Below, one piece after another: positions 55,743 to 64,000 of a stretch of DNA of 64,000 nucleotides (its first letter is position 1; each line of letters opens with the position of its first letter). The stretch comes from Turnera subulata (lineage: Eukaryota > Streptophyta > Magnoliopsida > Malpighiales > Passifloraceae): assembly GCA_028386065.3 (NCBI GenBank), contig JAKUCV010003057.1, positions 54,247 to 118,246 of the forward strand. The letters are read 5' to 3'. The notes beneath the pieces were generated by a model, which saw only the letters and a program-made list of their open reading frames with translations, was not told the origin of the DNA and did no database searches. A program made the translations under genes and the position numbers.

Positions 55743-56335
55743 TAGACCTGGCAAAACGGGTATTGACACGACAACCCGACACGAACCCGACACAAAATTA
55801 GCAGGTATAGGTCAGAGATTTTCAACCCGTTCAGTTAAATGGGTTGACCCGACACGACACGAAAATTAGCAGGTCAGGTCGCGGGTTGACCCGCCAACCC
55901 GATGGGTACCTGTTTTATGACACGACTATATTTAGGGTATATATATTTTACTAATTGATTATAAAACTTATTTAATATTTAAGGCCAAAGTTACTAAAAT
56001 TATCCAAAAATATTTCTATAAATACTTTAAAATATTATTATATTATGATTCTACAATTTATAATTTTATTTAATATCTGAGAAAATCTAATTATATGCCT
56101 ATTTGCTTAAAAAATACAATGACTTGTGCAAAATAGAAAAATTTCAAACTGATTTTTTGGCTTGTTAGACTTAATAGGTAACCCGCGGGTCAACCCGAAC
56201 CCGACACGATAATAAACGGGTTGGACACGACACGACACGATTATTAAATGGGTCGGGTCGGGTTGAAGAATTGGAACCCGTTTACCTGTTCAACCCGACA
56301 CGAACCCGACACGATAACACGAATTGCCAGGTTTA
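55743..56335. mobile_element. hAT-type MITE, 593 bp, with 8-bp target duplication
   Basis: The left end is TAGACCTGGCAA and the right end, in reverse complement, TAAACCTGGCAA, one mismatch in 12. CTTATGCA flanks both ends exactly (55,735-55,742 and 56,336-56,343). Eight-base duplications are the hAT hallmark. Subterminal regions are dense in CGACACG and GGGTTGACCCG motifs on both strands. There is no transposase, so it depends on an autonomous relative. Confidence 0.93.
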
Positions 56336-56343
56336 CTTATGCA

Positions 56344-58085
56344 GTACTTATACTTTTTCTTTTTCTTTTTTTGATATAATGCAAGAATCATATTAGTACT
56401 TCAATTAAAACACCCCGTACAGAACACATATCGTCCTGCAATAAATGCTTACAATCAGGAGGAGGAAATGAAAGAAAAGCACAAACCTATAGGCACATTC
56501 AGAGTATATTTGGCGGGTATCAGCAACCTAATTACCCTCAGGAAAAACATGATAGAAAAGTTATTTCAAAAAGCTTATACAATATTTATCCATGTACTCA
56601 TCTTATAGAACTCGTAATCAAGTTATTTTTGCTTGAAATGTATGTCATCTTTGCTTTCTTCCATTTCCAATTAAAAAGACATTCGCATCTAACTTGCAAG
56701 TTAGATGGCCAGATGGCATTGCCTTAATTAGAATTATTTCCACATCATAGTTTCTATTTAGGTTATCCGTTTACCAAAGAAAACAAAAACTTTTCAATTG
56801 AATGGATCTGATCTGATCTGAGTTGGAACTAAAAGAAAAATATGGATCTGATCAAGATTCGTCCCAAAACACAACAATGCAAGCTGCATATAATGGTCCC
56901 ATATTTATACTTCTTTCTTCGATGATTGGTTTAGTATATATCGTACTAAAGTTTGATTCTTGTTGGAGAAAAACAAATTAATTATGACTATATGCAATTG
57001 CACATGATTGCCAACAAGCTGCAGCTTTGAATTATATTCCCGGCCCGCGTAAACAAGTTTAGTGAATTCTAAAAGTTTCCTTAAGGACCTTTTTGAAGTA
57101 AAAGCTCTCAAAAGAATGCATATCTATCCTAGAGCAAATTCTAAATGGGAAGAAAATCAGGTCATGAGCTCCGACTCCACAATATGTCCACAATGATGCT
57201 ATATTTGTCTAACAGATGTAGTGATTAGTTAGATGCATATGCCCTTGTCGTGTATGGCATTTGACTAGTGTGTGGAAATAACACTAATTTGTGTTTATGA
57301 CAGTCCTTATTCCCATATGATTTTTGGATCACTTTATGCTATCATTGATAGAGTACAAACTAATCATGAAAATTAATTCAACACCTTAAGTTCTTAAGGT
57401 GGAGCTGGACCTTTATATAGTGGTAGAGTCATTATGACCAAATGTTATAATCTATCCTTTTTCTTTTTGGTTGAATTGGTCCTTTTACCTTAAGATGAGT
57501 TCCAAGTTCTTGGAAAGCCAGAGTGTATATTTTACATCTCCGGTGTGAAACTGAAATCTCGCTAGCTATTGTCTTGGTGTTTGCCCTCTTAATTACTAAA
57601 AAAAAAGTATGAGCATCTGAAACATGTACTGGCATTTTAAGTATTGTCTTAAAAATTCTAAACACTAGATTTCAAATTTCTAAATACAATGTGTTTGCCA
57701 AAAAAAATACAAGATATTGAGAAAGAGATAGGAGCCTGACACAACCTTGCAAGTTGCCTTGTCGGCTAAGAGAATGGAAGCTGGCCTAGATCCATTAACC
57801 TTGTTGATGAGTTATATATATAGTTAATTCTCAACTTGTGTCTAGATCATTGAATGGACAATGTCTTTCACTTTGGTAATGTAGATAGCCCCAACAATAA
57901 GGAAAAGGACACCTGAAGGGGACAATCTAGGAGAAACAGGTGAGCAGTTTCTTATTTGTTGTCACTTGGATTGGATAGCTTTTATCCACTTATAAATTTT
58001 TCTATTAAAAGGTTCCATAAGAATCGCATGAATAATTAGTTCATGTCTCGTGGTGTTTGGATTCTTTCAAGTCTTTGGGCCTTAT
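56344..58085. other. Spacer, no gene recognised
   Basis: AT-rich with a few short, domain-free frames. GATCTGATCTGATCTG (near 56,806) is a small tandem repeat. Confidence 0.6.
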
Positions 58086-59853
58086 GGCTCCATTTGAAAC
58101 GGGGGGACTCGCAGTCCAAATTCATATTGGACTAAACTAGGCTAGTTTAGACTGCATTTGATTGTATGGACTGCACACTGTGAACTTAAGATTAATCCAG
58201 AAGAATAATGTTTAGTTGTACTTAGTCTTGATTTAGACTAAATAATTAAAATGACCAAAATACCCCTATATTGTTGGAAAAAGATATGAACATTAAGTCA
58301 TAGTCTTATATTATCATTATCCTTTACCTATTTTTTTCCGAAACTACTAACATATATATATATATATATATTAACATATATGTATCTTGAATTAATAAAG
58401 ATAAATTTTTGGATTTTTCTAGATAAATAATTGCAATTTCCTCCAACAAACAAACAAATCAAATTCGCCATGAAACAAAATAATTTAATTATTACTACAT
58501 ATATTGTGATCATTAATACATGATGTTATCATCAAAATATATTTTTATATTAAATAAAATTTTCTAAGGTGAAAATTTACAAAAGATCGGATTGAAAAAT
58601 ATTTTACAAATATTACCACTTCACATAATCTTATTATATGGGCCAAGTTTCGGGAAAAAAATATCAACTCATATGTATTCTATATAATTTAGTATTTTTT
58701 TGTTCCATTTTACGATTTCAACTCAATATATCAAAAAATTTATTTAAAATTTCATCAAAAATCTAAATTCTGACCGGAGTTCTTTAATGCCAATTTGAAC
58801 ATTAGAATTCAGATTTAATAAAATTCCCAATTTATTTTAAAAAAAAATCTAAAATCTAAAATTGCTTCAAAATTCGAATTATCTATACTAAATCAAGCTT
58901 TCAAACCTATGATTAGTGTCTCCTAAATACTTTCCCTCAACCAATTTCGAGATTAAAACTCGAATTGACCAAAATCCCCAAAGTTTGCCCATTCTGAACC
59001 CTAGATCTTTAATCCACCAAAAAATGTCTCAATTTCAACTCGAATTCAACCTTCCTAGACATCAATTAACCTTCCAAAAACAAAATCCCTCAAACAAATT
59101 AAGGTAAAACGTATCCAAAATTGAAAATTAATTTTTCAAAAGCTTTACCAATCTCACCATAAATCCTTTGATGAACCCTGATTTTATTCTATTTAACCCT
59201 CCAAATTGATTCCCATGTAATCACACCGCCCACCCCTCTGTGTTATGATGGATGCCGTTGCCGGAAACGGTAAGAAAAAGGGGAGGAAGAGACTCTCGAT
59301 GCAAACAAATAACCACAAAGAAAGAGTGAAAAGCAACCAGAAAACAAGAGGGTTAGAGGAGAGGAGGCCGACGACGTCTTCCTGGTGGTGGGCTTGGCGA
59401 AAATCAAAATGGATTTGATAGTTTATTGTGTGAACAGGAGGGGGAGTAGGGAAGGGGTCGTGGGAGAAAGAAGAGAAAGGGGGAGAAGAAAAGAAAAGAA
59501 AGAGGAAGAGTATTTTTTTTTTAGAGCAAAACTCGTCGTGAAGAATAGGAGAGAGAGCGTGGAGAGTTCGGTGTGAAGGAAAAAATGCATTTTATTATTG
59601 CGGGTAATTGTTGGAATATTGTTACTTTATGGGGTTATTTTTGTCCAAAATTTGGAGTCCATCGTGCCTGGACTCCGAGGCTACACCTTTTCAAGGGTCC
59701 TCGAGTCCAGGCCTGAGTCCCCTGATCGTAGGACTCGAGTCCAGGATAGTCCACGTGGACTCACACTATTTTCGTTTGCCAAACGCGGACTCGGGGTCCA
59801 AGTTTGCCTAAGTCCGCGTGGCTTGGTCCAAGTCCCACGTTCCAAACACTGCC
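58086..59853. mobile_element. Candidate PIF/Harbinger-like TIR element (1,768 bp), non-autonomous
   Basis: Left end GGCTCCATTTGAAACGGGGG and, in reverse complement, right end GGCAGTGTTTGGAACGTGGG resemble each other. TAT flanks both sides, a three-base duplication as in PIF/Harbinger elements, though their usual target is TTA/TAA. GGACT-rich subterminal sequence occurs at both ends. Between them lie AT-rich sequence and a GAGAAAG-rich block, with no transposase. Confidence 0.45.
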
Positions 59854-60815
59854 TATGTGTCTAAATTCTTATGAGGAAGCTCCCAAGTGCAAGAAAAAGA
59901 AAAGTAAACGGACCACTCAACCTATGTGGCTTTGACGCATGGAAATCAATAATACTAGTGTAAGAAGAATAACAGTTTGTAAAGCGCAAGGGTGAGTTCA
60001 CGTCGACTAATATTAAACAAAGTATCATCATAATTGTTCGCTAAATTGAATAGCAAGTGGCCCTTCACTACCGGATCCGATCACTGAAGGACCGAACGGA
60101 CAGTGTTGCACGTCCACAAACCTAGTTTTGGTGTTTTAGTTTTCTAAACTAAGTTATACTAGGAAGACATGGTAAAGATATAAAACTACACTACTGTGCA
60201 GTAAAGAAAATAAAGATAAATTGAGTAATTGTAGTTTTGATTGATTGATCTTGGATCCCGATACAAGTACTGTCGATGGCCTTATATAGGCGCTGATAAT
60301 AGTCAACATCAAATTTTAAATTCCCTAACGATAGACCCATTTGAATTCTAAACTCAAAACCTACAAGATAAACCAACTCTCAAATTTGATTCTTTCGGAA
60401 TAAAACCAGACCATCTTTCAATTTCATACTTCGGAAATCTTCAAACATCAACTCCACATCCAGAACGATTTTAGTACAATGATCATTTTAGCAGCTAATC
60501 GGATACCAAGAACTTGTAGATGCCCTGGACCTCGGTCCAAAGAATGACCTATGATGGTCCCATACCGACCTCAAATAATGACAAAGACACTGGGCAAGAC
60601 TAGTGTGAAAACCAAATATTGCACACCGGAACAAGACCAGTGTGAAACCCAAATATTTGCCCTAGATCAGCGAAAGCCCAAGCTCCAAGACAAAGAAGTT
60701 CCATTAGTCACCTCCAGATAAAGCAACTCGATAAGACACTCTCGAGTCCACCTATTGATCCCACGATTTTGGGCCCGGTACAAACAGTTGCCCCTCTCAA
60801 CCTTTTGATTAAGTT
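59854..60815. other. Spacer, possibly an LTR-element remnant
   Basis: No gene. AGTGTGAAAACCAAATATTG (60,602) and AGTGTGAAACCCAAATATT (60,639) form an imperfect tandem pair. TTTTGGGCCCGGTACAAAC (60,767) resembles sequence near the ends of some plant LTR elements. Confidence 0.35.
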
Positions 60816-61500
60816 TGGTTCGCGGGTTTGTGTGGGATGGGATTGAGATCCTAACCCATCTCAAGTGGGTTTGGGATTGGGGTGGGTTTCAATCCTAAAC
60901 CATCCTGTTTAGTTGCTGGGTTTGGGATTGAGCCTGTGATGGGATTACAGTATCAAATTGTGTTTGGTTTGTGGGTTTAGGTTTGGGTTAGATGTCAATA
61001 TGACCAGTTTGCCCTTAAGTTTGAACTTGATGTTTGGTTGCTGGGTATGAGTTTGGTCTGGGTTTGGGGTTGGCATTTCACTTTTCCTTAAAAATTTTTA
61101 TGGTATTGAATTTTTTTTTTCACATGTATTATTTTTTAAAACCAAAGCTTCATTGCTTAAATTTGTATTATAACCCAATTGCATCTTCAATTTCGAAATT
61201 AGAAATTAGGGTTCTTAGGGTATAAATTGGGCCTTTTGATTTTTTGGGGTTTGGATGAGTAAAAGGCAGTGGGAAACGATGCAGAAGAAGAAGGAGGAAG
61301 AAGGAAGATGAAGAACATGATTTTTGTCAAGAACCCTAATTTCCATTGATGAATCGGAAAAGGAAATCGGGGGAGAAGAAGAGGAGAAGAAAAGAGAAGA
61401 GAGGTGAGGAAGAGGAAATACCTTGGACGAGGAGGAGAGAGAGTGTCGGGCTCGAGTCTGACTATTCTCAAACAGGAAAAAACGCTTTTATATGGACAGG
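60816..61500. mobile_element. Repeat-like block rich in GGGTTTGGGATTG, possible TIR element left part
   Basis: The left side carries GGGATGGGATTGAGATCC and GGGTTTGGGATTG. The far right (about 61,620-61,720) carries GGGATTCAATCCCACC and GGGTTGAATCCC, a reverse-complement-like arrangement. No target duplication could be fixed. A GAAGAAGGAGG-rich centre lies between. Confidence 0.3.
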
Positions 61501-61501
61501 G

Positions 61502-61835
61502 GTAAAATCGTATTAATGGAAAAAGGGCAGGGACACGCCCGTCATGGAATTTTAATCCCTATTCTAGGTTTTCAGTCCCGCAGTTGGAGGTTGAGTTGAA
61601 AAAGAGGGATTGAAGCCTTCTATCCCGGGTTCGTGGGATTCAATCCCACCCCGATCGCTATCCCGCGTGTTTTTTTCTTCAACCAAAAGCTAAGATCGGG
61701 TTGAATCCCTATCCGACAGGGTAAAATCGTATTAATGGAAAAAGGGCAGGGACACGCCCGTCATGGAATTTCAATCCCTATCCCAGGTTTTCAGTCCCGC
61801 GGTTGGAGGTTGAGTTGAAAAAGCGAGATTGAAGC
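61502..61835 (+). repeat. Direct duplication, about 115 bp, 219 bp apart
   Basis: GTAAAATCGTATTAATGGAA starts at 61,502 and 61,721. Both copies run through GGGACACGCCCGTCATGGAA, TTTTCAGTCCCGC and GGAGGTTGAGTTGAAAAAG. The second copy ends at GAAGC, exactly where the next LTR begins. Confidence 0.93.
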
Positions 61836-64000
61836 TGTAACGCCCCGAATTTTCGTTTTTAATTTCTATGGAATTTTTCGGAATTTTTGAAATTTTATTT
61901 CCCATTTTACCCTTACGGAATTTTCGGGTGTTTTTGGCTAAGAAAATTGTTAATGTTAATTTAATTTTTCTTGGAAATGTTTTATTACTTCTGGAATTAA
62001 TTCTTAGTCGGTTTCTGTGAGAACGATTGGAGTTCCGAGATAAAACAAAGAGTACATAGTAGTTTTATCAAAACTACGTAGTTTTGGATTTAAAGGAAAA
62101 TAAAAGAAATAAATAAAACCTAACCTACACTCGTGCGTTGACCAGGGAAGAGTTGACCGTGCCTTAGACCAAAACGACGTCGTTTTGGTCAAGGCCGGCC
62201 AACCCTAACCCTTCCCTCTTTCTTTTCTCTTCTCTTTCTCTTCATTCTTCTATTTTCTCTTCCTCGCCGCCCTCACTATTTTTGTTCCCTCTCTCCCCAC
62301 GATCTCTCCCTTCCTCTCCCTCTTCGTTTTCACTCAAAACCACCGCACCTGTTGTCTCCTTTCTTCTCCTCCTTCCTTCTTTCGAGCCGCTGTCGTTGAG
62401 ATGTCGCCGCCTCCATCTATTCTTTTCGTGATGCCGCCGGTACAGGTCGTGGGAGGAGGCAGGGTTGGTTTGCGATCTGGGCTCGGACAGAAGGGCGTGA
62501 CGAGGAGCCGTCGTCGTTGCTGCATCGAGGTGGAGAGGAGGCACACCGAAGAGGACGAACGGCGAAGGACCCGAGGCGTGAACCCGAACCTGTCGCCGTC
62601 CCCACCTGGGGTTGTTTGTCGGCCGGTGGTGGCGAGTCGACGGGGGCTGTTTGCATGTCTTGCAAATGTGGGATGGCGGATGCATGTGGGAGTTCAGGTC
62701 TGATCGCGGTGGTCTGCCTGTTGGTGTGGCCGGCGCGGGCTTGTTCCGGCAGTGAGAGTGTACCCAAGTTACTGATGATGCCGTGTTTGTTCCTCTCGGG
62801 TTGGAGTTCCTTGGCAGGACCCGAGACTTTGAAGTGTGGATTTGAGGCTTGACAGTGGGTTTAGATCCGGCCAGGATGGATCTATTATTCCAGTAAGCTT
62901 TTCCGGCACCATTCTTGACTCCAATCCCTTCTCCCAATTGCTTTGGTTCTTGTGGGCTAGTGTTGTTGAACCAGATGTTGTTTGGTTGATGGCAGATTTG
63001 TCGTGGTTAGCTTTTGGCACTGTTGTGAATTTCCAGCAAGGTCTGGCCGGAATCCGACGAGGCTCGGGAATTTTCCGGCGAGGCTCGGGTTGCTGTTCTG
63101 GCAAGACATAAATTTCTTTTCCGGCATTACATGGTAATTCTCGGTGTTGGCCGTTATTCGATTTTGTACATGACATGTAGTGTAATTGCATTTAATCGTT
63201 GTATTAAAATGAGAAGGATATAGTGGATACCGAGCTTGGAGAGTTGAGTGGCGTGGCCGGCATATGTCCGATGCACATAGTATCTTTAGGCCGGAAAATG
63301 TTTGGGCTCGGGAGTTCGGTTAATGTGATTATGAGGATGGGTCGGGCTTAGGGCCAATTAATGTCATATTAATTTTATATGGGCTTTTAGGCCCAATGAC
63401 TAATGAAGTGGGCTTTAGGCCCAATGGCTTGTATTTGTGATGGGCTTTAGGCTCGATAAGGTTTGATTAAGTTTATATGGGCTTAGGCCCAACAACTATA
63501 ATATGGATTTAAGTTAAATATCAAATTATGGAGTTTTAAGGATTATATTTCGGCTTAGACCCCGACTTATTAGTGGATTCACGGCTAATGAACACAAACA
63601 GACTAGAAGGCTCAAGATTTCATCTTTAGCATGCATTTAGTCTTTGCCATGAATAAGTGTCTTACGTATGTCGTAGGATGTTGAGGACATAGGGATGTCG
63701 AGGTGGAATGAGGCTTCGGTTTCCGAGGCAACTAATATGGCCTAGGTGAGGACATATAAACCTTTGTATGCATTGCTGCCTACAATACTCGGTTAGTAGA
63801 CATGGTATATGAAGTTGAAATTCTTGTTTGGCATTGAATGCCGTTTGTATGTCTGCTTGCTGTGCGGAACTACTTGTTTGCACTTTTGTGTCTAACGATG
63901 ATGTCTTTGATGCGGTATGCCTGATTATGTGCATTGTGTGCCAATGTGATATGATATACCAGTTGAGATTGCTTTGTTTGTTATGCTAATTAACATGATT
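61836..64000 (+). mobile_element. Gypsy-type LTR, 5' part, cut by the window edge
   Basis: Starts TGTAACGCCCCGAATTTTCG, a typical start of long plant chromovirus (Tekay/Del or Retand-like) LTRs. It continues through an AAAACGACGTCGTTTTGG palindrome (62,171-62,188), a CT-rich leader and a GC-rich block (62,240-63,110) with open frames on both strands. A GGGCTTAGGCCCAA-rich stretch (63,345-63,495) and CTTAGACCCCGACTTATTAG (63,554) follow. The end of the LTR and any coding region lie outside. The 231-codon minus-strand frame at 62,242-62,937 lies in this block and I do not call it a gene. Confidence 0.7.

Noticed and set aside
62242..62937. 231-codon minus-strand frame
   Set aside because: It lies in the GC-rich part of an LTR, opposite to the likely direction of transcription, has low-complexity composition and no known domain.

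Overview
The window is nuclear DNA from a eudicot plant. Two multi-exon housekeeping genes and one lipase gene have GT-AG introns and proteins very close to their Arabidopsis homologues. Everything else is transposable-element DNA, gene fragments and AT-rich spacer. I see no prokaryotic, organellar or viral features.

Left third (1-20,333). Degenerate LTR-retrotransposon remnants occupy the first 3 kb. A proline-rich ORF (4,658-5,293) and a broken CAX-type cation/proton exchanger fragment (6,170-6,770) follow, then a broken Ty1/copia RT-RNase H fragment (7,800-8,818). Next is a divergent gene pair: eIF3a on the minus strand (11,950-16,819; 13 exons, 984 aa) and RRS1 on the plus strand (17,656-20,333; 8 exons, 336 aa). 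Their start codons are 836 bp apart. One gene serves translation initiation and the other 60S ribosome assembly, so shared regulation is plausible. A 74-bp inverted copy of an eIF3a intron-exon junction lies beyond the eIF3a 3' end.

Middle (20,334-44,331). This is a nest of mobile elements. A cohesin-releasing WAPL gene fragment is followed by a miniature LTR element (TRIM-like), one LTR of which is split by a 2.87-kb solo gypsy LTR. A Mutator-type MITE with a 10-bp target duplication comes next. Then comes a complete but inactivated 10.15-kb Ty3/gypsy chromovirus (26,620-36,771, minus strand, 5-bp TSD TTGTC), which split an older long inverted repeat. A 6.3-kb copia element (38,004-44,331, TSD ATTGT) carries a LINE fragment inside it.

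Right third (44,332-64,000). A complete DUF676 lipase/serine-esterase gene lies on the minus strand (44,704-47,372; 10 exons, 381 aa). A second 6.1-kb copia element (49,629-55,704, TSD CAAGG) has a related interior but a diverged LTR. A hAT MITE (55,743-56,335, 8-bp TSD) sits almost against it. Two TIR-like elements and the first 2.2 kb of another gypsy-type LTR run to the window edge.

Two patterns stand out. First, a module of about 1 kb is shared, in the same orientation, by the gypsy LTRs and by the leaders of both copia elements, which belong to different superfamilies. Second, both copia interiors are dotted with short perfect hairpins that keep a five-base TTCNG-type loop while their stems differ from one hairpin to the next.
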